Shown one piece after another: positions 46,835-55,879 of a stretch of DNA of 64,000 nt. The notes beneath the pieces were generated by a model. The model was not told the origin of the DNA, did not search any database, and saw only the letters and a list, made by a program, of their open reading frames with translations. The number at the start of each line of letters is the position of its first letter. Position 1 is the stretch's first letter. Source of the stretch: Nocardioidaceae bacterium (GTDB taxonomy: Bacteria; Actinomycetota; Actinomycetes; Propionibacteriales; Nocardioidaceae). The translations under genes were made by a program, and so were the position numbers. The stretch covers positions 1 to 64,000 of the forward strand of contig JAURVT010000032.1 of assembly GCA_030655315.1 (NCBI GenBank), in the 5' to 3' direction.

Positions 46835-47938
46835 TCAGGACACGTCGGACGATCCGGGCAGGTTGCCCTCGGGGTTGGCAGCCAGCCACTCGGTGGCGCG
46901 ATCCTCGAGGACGGCACCCCACAGCCCCTTGCCCTGGTCCTCGTTCAGGTACACCACGCTCTGGGCGCCCTCCATGCCCGTGCCCTCGACGGGGACCGTC
47001 GCGAAGGTGACGTCGGAGGAGCGGAGGTTGCGCAGGGACAGTGCCAGGCCTCGCATGTCGCCGGTCGACCAGCCGGAGTCGACGCTCAGGTTGCTCGTGA
47101 TCGCGTCCAGGACGCCGTAGATCTTGCGCGGGCTCCGCAGCGTGCCGTCGGACAACGTCTCCTGCATCGCCGACCGCAGGAAGTTCTGCTGGCGCTTCAC
47201 CCGGTCGAAGTCGCCACCGGTGAGGCCGTACCGCTGGCGGACGTAGAGCAGGGCCTCCTCGCCGTCGAGCCTCCGGGTGCCGGCCTGCCACGTCTTGTCG
47301 CGGATGGTGTCCACGGTGGTCTCCGGGATGGTCACCTCGACCCCGCCGAGGGCGTCGGTGAGCGACCGGAAGCCGTCCCAGTCGATGATCGCCAGGTGGT
47401 CGATCCGCACGTTCGTCAGCTTCTCGACGGTCTCGACGGCCAACGAGGGACCCGCGAGCGAGAAGGCCGCATTGATCTTGTTCTTCCCGTAGCCCGGGAC
47501 GTCGACCCACGAGTCACGCGGGATGGAGATGATCGACGCGCTGCGACGGTCTGCAGCGACGTGCAGGACCATCAGGGTGTCGCTGCGCTGCAGACCGGGG
47601 GCCCAGCTGGACTCGGCATCGGCGGAGTCCTCGGCATCGGTATGGTCCGCGGCGTCGTCCCGCTTGTCGCTGCCCATGAGCAGGATGTTGACGGCTCGAC
47701 CCGCGGCGCCGTCGGCCCGGGACGGGCGGTCGGACAGGCCGGCGAAAGAGTCGGGGATGCGGGTGACCTGGCTCGACAGGCGCTGCTGCAGGTAGAAGCC
47801 GGCACCACCGATGATCAGCGCCAGCGCGACTACGCAGGCCAGCAGTCCCCACAGCACCGGGTGCCTGCGCCGGGCACGCGGCTGACTGCTCTCGGCGTGC
47901 TCGGTGGGGGCAGGGGTGTGCGACTCGTCGGCGTCCAT
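46835..47938 (-). CDS. LytR-CpsA-Psr (LCP) family cell-wall polymer ligase
   Basis: The 367-residue protein has a short cytoplasmic tail, one membrane helix (LWGLLACVVALALIIGGAGF) and the LCP domain with NILLMGSDKR, RSDTLMVLHVAADRRSAS, SIPRDSWVDVPGYGKNKIN and the C-terminal RRLDGEEALLYVRQRYGL. The conserved Arg and Asp residues that bind the polyprenyl pyrophosphate are visible. It would attach wall polymers, perhaps the polysaccharide made in region 4, to peptidoglycan. The ATG gives a normal N-terminus. Confidence 0.95.
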   Translation of the reverse strand: MDADESHTPAPTEHAESSQPRARRRHPVLWGLLACVVALALIIGGAGFYLQQRLSSQVTRIPDSFAGLSDRPSRADGAAGRAVNILLMGSDKRDDAADHTDAEDSADAESSWAPGLQRSDTLMVLHVAADRRSASIISIPRDSWVDVPGYGKNKINAAFSLAGPSLAVETVEKLTNVRIDHLAIIDWDGFRSLTDALGGVEVTIPETTVDTIRDKTWQAGTRRLDGEEALLYVRQRYGLTGGDFDRVKRQQNFLRSAMQETLSDGTLRSPRKIYGVLDAITSNLSVDSGWSTGDMRGLALSLRNLRSSDVTFATVPVEGTGMEGAQSVVYLNEDQGKGLWGAVLEDRATEWLAANPEGNLPGSSDVS

Positions 47939-48004
47939 GGTGGGACCAGGGTAGGCAGCGGCGTGCCCACCCCGGGGACGAACCACCGAAACCTCAGCGT
48001 GGTC

Positions 48005-48757
48005 TCAGCCGCCGAGGTGCGTGGCCACGAAGGCCGTGACCACGGCCGCGAGCTCGGGGCGGCACACGAGCACGTCGGGCAGCCAGGGGTCCTCGCGGTT
48101 GTAGACCAGGGCCGAGCCGTCGGCGCGGCTGGTGTGCAGGCCGCTCGCGCGGGCCACGACGACCGGCGCAGCGGAGTCCCACTCGTACTGGCCGCCCGCG
48201 TGCACGTAGACGTCGGTCAGGTCGCGCACCACCGACATCGCCTTGACGCCCGCCGAGCCCATGGGCACCAGCTCGGCGCCGAGCGCCTCGGCCAGGGCGG
48301 TGACGAACTCCGGGGCGCGGCTGCGGCTCACCGCGATCCGCGGGCGGCCGTCGCCCGGGGGCGGGAGGACGGTCGGGCTATCGGTGCCGAAGGTCTCGCC
48401 CAGCGCCGGCTGGGCCACCGCGCCGGCGACGAGGTCCCCGTCCTGCCACAGGGCGACGTGCACCGCCCAGTCGTCGCGGGGCGGCTCACTGAACTCCCGG
48501 GTGCCGTCGAGCGGGTCGACGATCCAGACCCGCCGGGCCGTGGACCGGTCGCCGACGTCGGACCCCTCCTCGCTGAGCACCGCGTCGTCCGGACGCAGCT
48601 CGCCCAGCATCCGCACCAGCAGGTCGTGGGCGGCGCGATCGCCGGCGTCCTTCAGCTCGCTGCCCTGCAGTCCCTGCTCGCGGACGGCGAGCAGCTCGTT
48701 CCCCGCGGCGTCGGCGAGGTGGCGGGCGAGGGCGTGGTCGTCGCTCAGGTCGGTCAC
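48005..48757 (-). CDS. cysQ: CysQ-like 3'(2'),5'-bisphosphate nucleotidase / inositol monophosphatase family
   Basis: The 250-residue enzyme has the metal-binding motifs LSEEG, WIVDPLDGTREF and GGQYEWDSAAPVVVA, the last being typical of CysQ. It probably hydrolyses PAP or PAPS, or a sugar phosphate. The GTG start lies six bases after a CACAAT box, so the gene appears leaderless. It is 34 bases downstream of the cytidylyltransferase on the same strand. Confidence 0.9.
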   Translation of the reverse strand: MTDLSDDHALARHLADAAGNELLAVREQGLQGSELKDAGDRAAHDLLVRMLGELRPDDAVLSEEGSDVGDRSTARRVWIVDPLDGTREFSEPPRDDWAVHVALWQDGDLVAGAVAQPALGETFGTDSPTVLPPPGDGRPRIAVSRSRAPEFVTALAEALGAELVPMGSAGVKAMSVVRDLTDVYVHAGGQYEWDSAAPVVVARASGLHTSRADGSALVYNREDPWLPDVLVCRPELAAVVTAFVATHLGG

Positions 48758-48763
48758 GCCGAC

Positions 48764-48769
48764 ATTGTG
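48764..48769 (-). promoter_or_regulatory. -10 box of a leaderless promoter (cysQ)
   Basis: CACAAT on the - strand, six bases before the GTG at 48757. Confidence 0.5.
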
Positions 48770-48791
48770 GTCCCCGCGGCGCGGGCGGTGC

Positions 48792-49247
48792 TCAGGAGGT
48801 GGCCGCACGCACGGACGCGTCAGTGTGCTCGGTCTCGGCCAGCACCGTGGAGAGCGCCCGGCGCAGCATCGAGCTCGACGTGTGCACCGTGTAGGGGAAG
48901 TACACGACCTCCACGCCGACGGCCGCGAAGTCGGCCTCGAGCTGGTCGCCCTTGGGGGTGCCGCGCCAGTCGTCGCCCTTGAAGATGCGGTGGAAGCCGA
49001 CCGATCGCCAGGTCTCGACCTTGTCGGGCACGACCTCTTCGTGCACCTCGTCGACGTAGGAGATGTGTCGCACGATCTCGGCACGCTCGGCCAGCGGGAC
49101 GAACGGCGTGCGGCCCGTCAGGGCCAGCATCTCGTCGGACACGACGCCTGCGACGAGGTGGTCGCAGTGGCTCTTGGCGTGCTTGAGGATGTTGAGGTGT
49201 CCGACGTGGAACAGGTCGTAGGCACCGGGTGCGTAGCCGATGATCAT
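48792..49247 (-). CDS. Glycerol-3-phosphate cytidylyltransferase-like nucleotidyltransferase
   Basis: The 151-residue protein has GAYDLFHVGHLNILKHAKSH with the HxGH pair (His14, His17), FVPLAERAEIVRHI and the C-terminal HTSSSMLRRAL, which correspond to the TagD/GCT fold. It would make a CDP-alcohol such as CDP-glycerol. The CDP-alcohol phosphatidyltransferase at 53789-54550 may use a related type of compound, although it is not adjacent. A TAGGAT box lies about 40 bases before the ATG. Confidence 0.82.
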   Translation of the reverse strand: MIIGYAPGAYDLFHVGHLNILKHAKSHCDHLVAGVVSDEMLALTGRTPFVPLAERAEIVRHISYVDEVHEEVVPDKVETWRSVGFHRIFKGDDWRGTPKGDQLEADFAAVGVEVVYFPYTVHTSSSMLRRALSTVLAETEHTDASVRAATS

Positions 49248-49438
49248 GCGTGGCCCCCCGGGCGACGATCGGTCGAATAGGGCCCCATCCTACGGAGCAC
49301 CCCGGCCCGCCGTCCCGGGTTCGTCCGCCGCAGACGTGCGTCGGCTCGCGAGCCCACCGGCCCGACTGGCGGGGGCGGCGTAGCCCATCTGAGTCATCTT
49401 CGGGCCAACGGCCCATCCAAACCGGACGCGTCTGCGAA
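49248..49438. other. Intergenic space before the beta-helix/PKD gene
   Basis: The 265 bases between the cytidylyltransferase and the PKD gene hold the promoter of the former (TAGGAT at 49287-49292, - strand) and, from 49439, the repeated TACCCA elements described separately. No open frame here looks coding. Confidence 0.6.
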
Positions 49439-49490
49439 CTACCCAGTCGCGACTACCCAATATGGGTGAGACTTACCCCATCTTAGGTAG
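49439..49490 (+). promoter_or_regulatory. Operator-like repeats upstream of the PKD/beta-helix gene
   Basis: CTACCCA occurs at 49439 and 49453, the second forming the dyad ACCCA-ATA-TGGGT (49455-49467). A further half dyad follows, TTACC (49473) with TAGGTA (49484-49489); the last may also be the -10 box. The start codon is 23 bases further on. Similar sequences precede the other beta-helix genes. Confidence 0.55.
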
Positions 49491-49512
49491 ATCCCCGACC
49501 GAGGCGGCCAGC

Positions 49513-52500
49513 ATGACTCACACGACGACATCCTCCCACGGCGCACACCGCGGCGTCGGAACCTCGCGACCCCTGCGACGGGTGGTCGGCGTCTTCACCA
49601 CCGCGGCCGTGGCCTTCGCGTCGATCCTGACCTTGGGATCGCTCGACGCCGCCTCGGCATCGGCGATCGTCGTCGCGCAGGACGACTTCACCGCTACCCG
49701 AGCCACGGGGTGGGCCGACGCCGCGGTGGGCGGCGCCTACGCGTACTCGACGACGCGCGGCGTCTCCGCCAGCCCGGCCGGCGGCACCATCAGCCTGAAC
49801 CGTGCCGGCGAGGACCGCGTCGTCTCGCTGCCGGCGGTCTCGGCCGCCGACGTCACCCTGTCGACGACCTCGCGCCTGTCCGTCCGCCCCACGGCCGGCT
49901 CGGGCGTCCGCTATGCGATCCGCGTCCGCCAGTCGGGCGCCCGCTCGTACGACGCGCTCGTGCGGGTGCTGCCCACCGGCGGCACACTGCTCTCCCTGGG
50001 CCGCGTGGACGCCAACGGCGTCCGTACCCGCCTCACCGCCGACACCACCCTGGCCTCGGTGTCGGGTCCCGGCGCCGTGCTCGATCTGACGCTGTCGGCG
50101 TCCGGCTCCGGCCCCGTGGCCCTCACGGCCGACGCCACGCTGACCGACGGGACCAGGAAGAGCACCAGGTCGCTGAGCGTCACCGACGCCTCCGCGCAGC
50201 GCCTGACCACGGCAGGCAACGTCGGTGTGTGGGCCTACCTCTCCACCGACACCCCGGCGGCCGCGGTCACCGTGACCTCCCTGAAGGCCACCGCGACGCC
50301 GGTGGTCATGCCCAACAAGGCCCCCACCGCTGCCTTCGGCACCACCACGTCGCGCAAGAGCCTCGAAGCCGCGTTCGACGCCACCGCCTCGAGCGACGCT
50401 GACGGATCGGTCGCCTCCTACGCCTGGAGCTTCGGCGACGGCAGCACGGCTACGGGCGCCTCGACCACGCGTCGCTACGCTCGGGCCGGCACCTACACCG
50501 CCACGCTGACCGTCACCGACGACCGCGGCGCGACCGCCAAGACCACCCGGTCGGTCACCGTGACCGCACCCAACGCGGCACCCGCCGCGACATTCACCGC
50601 CGCGCAGAGGGGCCTGGTGCTCACGGCCGACGCCAGGGGCTCGTCCGACACCGACGGAACCGTCCGCGGGTTCGCCTGGGACTTCGGCGACGGCACCACC
50701 GGCCAGGGCGCGCAGGCCACCCACGCCTACGCCGACGGCGGCTCGTTCGTCGTCACGTTGACCGTCACCGACGACGACGGCGCCACCGCGACCACCACCC
50801 GCACGGTCACCAGCGTCGCCCCCAACAAGGCGCCCACCGCGGCGTTCGCCGCGACGACCCAGCGCAAGGGCCTGCTGGCCACGTTCGACGCCTCGACCTC
50901 GACCGACGCCGACGGCTCCGTCAGGTCCTACCGCTGGGTCTTCGGGGACGGGACCTCGGCCACCGGCGTCACGGCCAGCCGCACCTACGCCCGCCCCGGC
51001 GCCTACGTCGCGACCCTCACCGTGACCGATGACAAGGGCGCCACCGGCACCACGAGCCGCACCGTCACGGTGGCCGGCCCGAACGTCACGCCGACCGCTG
51101 ACCTCGCCGTCGACCAGGACGACCTGGACGTCACGCTCGACGCGTCCGGATCACGCGACGCTGACGGCACCATCGACCGCGTCACCTGGGCCTTCGGCGA
51201 CGGGGCCACCGACACCGGCACCCGCACCGCCCACCACTACGCCAAGGGCGGGCGCTACGTCGTCACCGTCACCGTCACCGACGACGACGGCGCCGTCGCG
51301 ACCGCGAGCCGCCCGCTCGTCGTCACCGACCCGCCGCCGCCGAACCAGGGCCCGGTCGCGGCCTTCACCGCCTCCGAGCGCGACCTCTCGGCCTCGTTCG
51401 ACGCCTCGTCGTCGAGCGACGCGGACGGCACCGTCGACGGGTGGTCGTGGAGCTTCGGCGACGGCACCACCGGCTCCGGCCGCGCCGTCGACCACGTGTA
51501 CCGCGCGGCCGGCACCTACCAGGTCGAGCTCACCGTCACCGACGACGACGGCGCCGTCGACGTGGTCCGCCGCAGCGTGACGGTGGTCGCCCCGAACGCG
51601 GTCCCGATCGCCGCGTTCGTCTCGACCCAGGCGGGACTCACCTCCCGGTTCGACGGCGGCGTCTCGACCGACGTCGATGGCGAGCTCGCCGGCTTCGCCT
51701 GGGGCTTCGGCGACGGCACCACGGGCACCGGCGCCACCCCGAGCCACACCTACGGCACCGCCGGCTCCTACGACGTCACCCTCACGGTGACCGACGATCG
51801 CGGTGCCACCGACAACGTCACCCGCACGGTCACGGTCGCGGCCCCCGCACCGCCCGCTCCCCCGGCCGCACCGGCCGGCGGCAAGCCCAGCGCCGCCACC
51901 ACGGGAATCCCCGCTGGCATCAAGCTGGCCCGCCATGACGGTGACCTGGTGATCACCAAGCCCGGCACCGTCGTCGACGCCCTCGACGTCCACGGCTTCA
52001 TCAACGTCAAGGCGGCCAACGTCACGATCAAGCGGACTCGCGTCCGCGGCGGCGACGTCAGGACGAACACCGGCCTGATCACCAACTACGGCTACCCGGG
52101 CCTGGTGATCGAGGACAGCTACATCGAGCCGGACGTCGCGTCCGTCTACCAGGACGGCATCAAGGGCTGGGAGTACACCGCTCGCCGGGTCCACGTCGTG
52201 GGCGGCGTCGACTCGGCGAAGGTCCAGGGCGACAACGTGCGCATCGAGGACTCCCTGCTGGAGAACACGACGTACTTCGCCAGCGACCCTTACCAGGGCG
52301 GCGGCGCGACGCACAACGACAACGTGCAGATCCAGAAGGGTCGCAACATCGTCATCCGGGGGAACACCATCCGCGGCTCGCAGAACTTCGCCATCCTCGG
52401 TGCCGCCTCCATCGGCGACACGCCCAACCTGGTGGTGGCCGGCAACTGGGTCGACGACGGCCACTGCACGGTCAAGCTCGAGCAGTTCAAGTCCTACGAC

Positions 52501-52653
52501 TTGACCGCCACCGTCACGAACAACAGGTTCGGGCCGAACCGCAAGGTCAAGAGCTGCGTCCTGCTCGCCACGCCGACCACGAACATGACGGCGAGCGGCA
52601 ACGTGTGGGAGTCCAACGGCGCGGACGTGCCGATCCTGCGCAAGGCGAACTGA
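49513..52653 (+). CDS. Large secreted protein: concanavalin-like domain, six PKD repeats, right-handed beta-helix
   Basis: The 1046-residue protein has a signal peptide (residues 1 to about 50), a beta-sandwich-like N-terminal domain (about 51-265, from DDFTATRATGW), six PKD domains of about 85 residues (268-776, each with a version of WSFGDGST and LTVTDD), and a C-terminal beta-helix domain (about 797-1046). That domain has DGIKG, QGGGATHNDNVQIQKGRNI, SQNFAILGAAS and two conserved cysteines in GHCTVKL and VKSCVL. It is presumably exported and attached to surface polysaccharide. No anchoring signal or known lyase residues were recognised. The ATG at 49513 was chosen for the signal peptide. 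Confidence 0.88.
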   Translation: MTHTTTSSHGAHRGVGTSRPLRRVVGVFTTAAVAFASILTLGSLDAASASAIVVAQDDFTATRATGWADAAVGGAYAYSTTRGVSASPAGGTISLNRAGEDRVVSLPAVSAADVTLSTTSRLSVRPTAGSGVRYAIRVRQSGARSYDALVRVLPTGGTLLSLGRVDANGVRTRLTADTTLASVSGPGAVLDLTLSASGSGPVALTADATLTDGTRKSTRSLSVTDASAQRLTTAGNVGVWAYLSTDTPAAAVTVTSLKATATPVVMPNKAPTAAFGTTTSRKSLEAAFDATASSDADGSVASYAWSFGDGSTATGASTTRRYARAGTYTATLTVTDDRGATAKTTRSVTVTAPNAAPAATFTAAQRGLVLTADARGSSDTDGTVRGFAWDFGDGTTGQGAQATHAYADGGSFVVTLTVTDDDGATATTTRTVTSVAPNKAPTAAFAATTQRKGLLATFDASTSTDADGSVRSYRWVFGDGTSATGVTASRTYARPGAYVATLTVTDDKGATGTTSRTVTVAGPNVTPTADLAVDQDDLDVTLDASGSRDADGTIDRVTWAFGDGATDTGTRTAHHYAKGGRYVVTVTVTDDDGAVATASRPLVVTDPPPPNQGPVAAFTASERDLSASFDASSSSDADGTVDGWSWSFGDGTTGSGRAVDHVYRAAGTYQVELTVTDDDGAVDVVRRSVTVVAPNAVPIAAFVSTQAGLTSRFDGGVSTDVDGELAGFAWGFGDGTTGTGATPSHTYGTAGSYDVTLTVTDDRGATDNVTRTVTVAAPAPPAPPAAPAGGKPSAATTGIPAGIKLARHDGDLVITKPGTVVDALDVHGFINVKAANVTIKRTRVRGGDVRTNTGLITNYGYPGLVIEDSYIEPDVASVYQDGIKGWEYTARRVHVVGGVDSAKVQGDNVRIEDSLLENTTYFASDPYQGGGATHNDNVQIQKGRNIVIRGNTIRGSQNFAILGAASIGDTPNLVVAGNWVDDGHCTVKLEQFKSYDLTATVTNNRFGPNRKVKSCVLLATPTTNMTASGNVWESNGADVPILRKAN

Positions 52654-52671
52654 CCGCCGGCACCGGCTTCA

Positions 52672-52705
52672 ACGGCGGGGCCGCCCCTCGGGGCGGCCCC
52701 GCCGT
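52672..52705 (+). terminator. Strong hairpin terminator after the PKD gene
   Basis: A perfect 16-base inverted repeat (ACGGCGGGGCCGCCCC and its inverse) with a minimal loop begins 19 bases after the stop codon. There is no U-tract. Confidence 0.75.
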
Positions 52706-52779
52706 CGTACGTCATGGACCGGGAGCCGCCGGGGACGAACACGACAAACGGTTCCGATTCAGCGGTGGGCGCACGCAAG

Positions 52780-52833
52780 TACCCAACGTTAGGTAGTCTA
52801 CCTATTACGTAGTAGGCCATTTTGAGTACCCAC
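52780..52833 (+). promoter_or_regulatory. Operator-like repeats upstream of the second beta-helix gene
   Basis: TACCCAACGTTAGGTAG (52780-52796) is followed by TCTACCTATTACGTAGTAGG and by GTACCCAC at 52826. The dyads TACC..GGTA match in order and type those before the PKD gene. The surrounding sequence is much richer in A and T than the genes. Confidence 0.55.
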
Positions 52834-52844
52834 TGGAGCCCGTC

Positions 52845-53786
52845 GTGACCCCCAGCACCCGCACCCCCCTCGCCCGCCTCGTCACCTGCACGACGCGCGG
52901 CCTGGCCCTCGTCGTCCCGGCCGTGCTGGCGGTCGGGTTGCTCGCCGTCGGGTCCGGGACGTCCGGCACCACCGACGACCTCGTCCCGGCCGCGGCCGCG
53001 CTGTCCGGTGCCGGCCGCCCTGCGGCGTACAACACGGGGGTGCCGAAGAACCTCAAGCTCAGGGTGCACCGCGGCAACCTCACCATCACCAGGGCCGGCA
53101 CGAAGATCGACGCGATGGACATCCGTGGCTTCGTCTCCATCAAGGCCCCCAACGTCACCATCACCCGCTCGATCGTGCGCGGCGGCACCCCTCCTCGCGA
53201 CAACGTCGGCCTCATCACCAACTACGGCTACCGCAACCTCGTCGTCAGGGCCACCACCCTCAAGGCGACCAAGCAGACGGTGTGGGTCGACGGCATCAAG
53301 GGCTCGAACTTCACCCTCGACAAGGTGCACGTGAGCGGCAACGTCGACTCGGTCAAGATCCAGGGCGACAACGTGAAGATCACCCGCTCCCTCCTCGAGG
53401 ACACCGTCTACTGGAAGAGCGACCCGTTCCAGGGCGGCGGGCCCACCCACAACGACAACATCCAGATCCAGAAGGGCCGCAACATCACGATCGCGCGCAA
53501 CACGATCCGCGGCGCCCAGAACTTCGCGATCCTCGGCGCCGCCTCGATCGGCAACACCCCGAACCTCAAGGTCTTGGACAACTGGGTCGACGGCGGGCAC
53601 TGCACGGTGAAGCTCGAGACCCGCAAGTCCTACGCCCTGCGCGCGACGGTGACCGGCAACGTGTTCGGTCCCAATCGCAAGGTCCAGAGCTGCCCGATGG
53701 TCGCCACGAGCACCGCCACGGTCTCCGCTGCGAACAACCTGCTGGACAGCGGCGACCCCGTCCGCGTGCAGCGCTGGGACGGCTGA
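52845..53786 (+). CDS. Secreted right-handed beta-helix protein
   Basis: The 313-residue protein consists of a signal peptide (TTRGLALVVPAVLAVGLLAVG) and only the beta-helix domain (about residues 65-313), closely similar to the C-terminal domain of the preceding gene product: VDGIKGSNFTLDKVHVSG, QGGGPTHNDNIQIQKGRNI, AQNFAILGAASIG, DGGHCTVKLE, FGPNRKVQSCP. Parallel beta-helices are typical of polysaccharide lyases, epimerases and phage tail spikes, so binding or modification of a sugar polymer is plausible. GGAG lies eight bases before the GTG. Confidence 0.85.
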   Translation: MTPSTRTPLARLVTCTTRGLALVVPAVLAVGLLAVGSGTSGTTDDLVPAAAALSGAGRPAAYNTGVPKNLKLRVHRGNLTITRAGTKIDAMDIRGFVSIKAPNVTITRSIVRGGTPPRDNVGLITNYGYRNLVVRATTLKATKQTVWVDGIKGSNFTLDKVHVSGNVDSVKIQGDNVKITRSLLEDTVYWKSDPFQGGGPTHNDNIQIQKGRNITIARNTIRGAQNFAILGAASIGNTPNLKVLDNWVDGGHCTVKLETRKSYALRATVTGNVFGPNRKVQSCPMVATSTATVSAANNLLDSGDPVRVQRWDG

Positions 53787-53788
53787 GC

Positions 53789-54550
53789 TCAGGCGACTGC
53801 GTCCAGCTGCTGCAGCTCCCGCCACCAGGAGAGCAGCGCGGCGGCCAGTGCCCCGGCCTGGGCGACGAACAGCACCACGTACAGCACGAGGAATCCGGTG
53901 GACCAGGCCACCAGCACGAACGACAGGCACACCGTGCCGTAGTCGATCGGCAGCAGCAGGAACCTGCGGAGCGGGTGCTCCGGTCCGACCTCCGTGCTCG
54001 CCGCTCGACCCGCCGCCGCGCTCTTCGCGCGCAGGCTCGGCAGCAGCAGCATGCCGAAGAAGGTCACCACCGCCGCGGCCTGGAAGGCGAGCGGGACGAG
54101 GAGCAGCGCGTCCGAGTCCGACACGGGGAACCGGTACCAGGAGACGAGCACGGCGGAGTGCAGGGTCACCGTCTTGGTCGCGTCGACCATGTGGTCGAGC
54201 CACTCGCCGCTCAACGAGCCCCCGCCCCGCAGTCGGGACAGCTGGCCGTCCACGGAGTCCATCACGTAGCCCGCCGCGAGCAGGAGGGGCACGGCCACGG
54301 CCAACCACGGCGCCGGGCGGCACGAGGCGAGCAGGACGATCGCGGTGCCGGTCAGGGTGGCACTGACGACCGTCGCCTGGTTGGGGGTGGCGCCCAGGGG
54401 GTGCATCAGCGCGGTCACCTGGCGACCCAGCGGCCGGTTCACGTGCCGGGAGTACGCGGGCGTCCCGCGCGACGGCTTCTGGGCGGCGCGGAGCTGCTCC
54501 AGCGCCTCCCTCCGTGCCGCCGGGAACCCCGCGCTCCCGGTCGGCCTCAC
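53789..54550 (-). CDS. CDP-alcohol phosphatidyltransferase
   Basis: The 253-residue membrane enzyme has about six helices and the complete active-site motif: Asp98, Asp101-Gly102, Ser105-Arg106, Asp119 and Asp123 (MDSVDGQLSRL, then GEWLDHMVD). Ser replaces the usual Ala in DGxxAR. The family transfers a phosphoalcohol from a CDP-alcohol to a lipid or polyprenyl-linked acceptor. In this locus it may start or decorate the surface polymer. The GTG overlaps the dehydrogenase stop (GTGA). The beta-helix gene ends two bases away on the other strand. Confidence 0.9.
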   Translation of the reverse strand: MRPTGSAGFPAARREALEQLRAAQKPSRGTPAYSRHVNRPLGRQVTALMHPLGATPNQATVVSATLTGTAIVLLASCRPAPWLAVAVPLLLAAGYVMDSVDGQLSRLRGGGSLSGEWLDHMVDATKTVTLHSAVLVSWYRFPVSDSDALLLVPLAFQAAAVVTFFGMLLLPSLRAKSAAAGRAASTEVGPEHPLRRFLLLPIDYGTVCLSFVLVAWSTGFLVLYVVLFVAQAGALAAALLSWWRELQQLDAVA

Positions 54551-55812
54551 AGCCGGTGGTCCGTGTCGGTGGCTCCGCGGGTGTCCAGCAGCCGGGTCGC
54601 GCGGGCCACGATCATGTCGAGGTCGTAGGCGGCGTGTTGCTGGAGCAGGATGGACAGGTCGTGCGTCTCGACGGCCTGGAGCACGTCGTCCACCCGTCGG
54701 ACCCCGTCGACGGACCAGGTGCCGACGAACGGGTCGTGGTAGCTCACCTCGGCGCCGAGGGCGAGAAGCCGCTTGGCCAGCGGCACGGCGGGCGACTCGC
54801 GCGGATCGGCGATGTCGGGCTTGTAGGTGACCCCGAGGAGCACGACCGTCGAGCCGCGCACCGCGAGGCTGTCGTCGTTCAGCAGGTTCTGGGCGCGTTG
54901 GGCCACGTAGTGGGGCATGGACGCGTTGATCTCCTGCGCCAGCTCGACGAAGCGGAAGGGGTGGCCGAGCCGCTGCCGGACGCGGTGCGACAGGTAGTTG
55001 GGGTCGATCGGGATGCAGTGGCCGCCGACGCCCGGACCGGGGTAGAACGCCTGAAAGCCGAAGGGCTTGGTGGCCGCGAGGTCGATGACGTTCCACAGGT
55101 CGATGTCGAGGTCGTGGCAGAACTGGGCCATCTCGTTGACCATCGCGATGTTCACGTGCCGGTAGGTGTTCTCCAGCAGCTTGGCCATCTCGGCCTCACG
55201 CAGGCCCCGCGCGGGCACCACGGTGTCGATGAAGCGCTCGTACAGGGCGCGAGCGGTGTCGGTGCACCGCTCGGTGAGGCCGCCCACGACCTTGGGCGTG
55301 TTCGCCACGCCGTAGCGCTGGTTGCCAGGGTCGATGCGCTCGGGGCTGAAGGCCAGCGCGAAGTCCGTGCCGGCCCGCAGGCCCGAGTGCTCCTCGAGGA
55401 TCGGGAGCAGGAACTCCTCGGTCGTGCCCGGGTACGTGGTCGACTCCAGGACGACCAGCGTCCCCGGCGTCAGGTGCTCGCCGATGGAGGTCCCGGCCGA
55501 CCGCACCGCCGACAGGTCGGGTCCGCCATCCTCCGACAGCGGCGTCGGGACGCAGATCACCACTGCCCCCGCGTGGGCCACGACGGACGGGTCGGTGCCC
55601 GCGAGGAATCCTCCGGACGCCATCGCGGTGAGGTCGTCACCGTCCAGGTCGTCCACGTGGGACTCGCCCCGGTTGATGCCGTCGACCACGCGGGAGGAGG
55701 CGTCGAGGCCGCGCACGCGCAGGCCTCGGCGGACGGCCTCCTGCGCGAGCGGGAGGCCGACGTAGCCGAGTCCGACGACGACCAGGTCGACGCGATCGGG
55801 TGAGGTGTCCAC
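54547..55812 (-). CDS. UDP-N-acetyl-D-mannosamine / UDP-sugar 6-dehydrogenase
   Basis: The 421-residue protein has the NAD-binding GLGYVGLPLAQEA at residue 14, the ESTTYPGTTEE loop, the catalytic Cys266 in GPGVGGHCIPIDP and the C-terminal LLGVTYKPDIADPRESPA. It oxidises the C6 of a UDP-HexNAc or UDP-sugar to a uronic acid; WecC/WbpA-like enzymes are closest by motif. It makes an acidic sugar for the surface polysaccharide. The GTG at 55812 begins right before the dinucleotide fold. Upstream, AAGGAT is a weak ribosome site. Confidence 0.93.
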   Translation of the reverse strand: MDTSPDRVDLVVVGLGYVGLPLAQEAVRRGLRVRGLDASSRVVDGINRGESHVDDLDGDDLTAMASGGFLAGTDPSVVAHAGAVVICVPTPLSEDGGPDLSAVRSAGTSIGEHLTPGTLVVLESTTYPGTTEEFLLPILEEHSGLRAGTDFALAFSPERIDPGNQRYGVANTPKVVGGLTERCTDTARALYERFIDTVVPARGLREAEMAKLLENTYRHVNIAMVNEMAQFCHDLDIDLWNVIDLAATKPFGFQAFYPGPGVGGHCIPIDPNYLSHRVRQRLGHPFRFVELAQEINASMPHYVAQRAQNLLNDDSLAVRGSTVVLLGVTYKPDIADPRESPAVPLAKRLLALGAEVSYHDPFVGTWSVDGVRRVDDVLQAVETHDLSILLQQHAAYDLDMIVARATRLLDTRGATDTDHRL

Positions 55813-55879
55813 AGGTGCACATCCTTGTCGCAGTTGCGAGGGGGCCGACCGGGACGGCGGCCGGACCGGGTGGAGCGGG

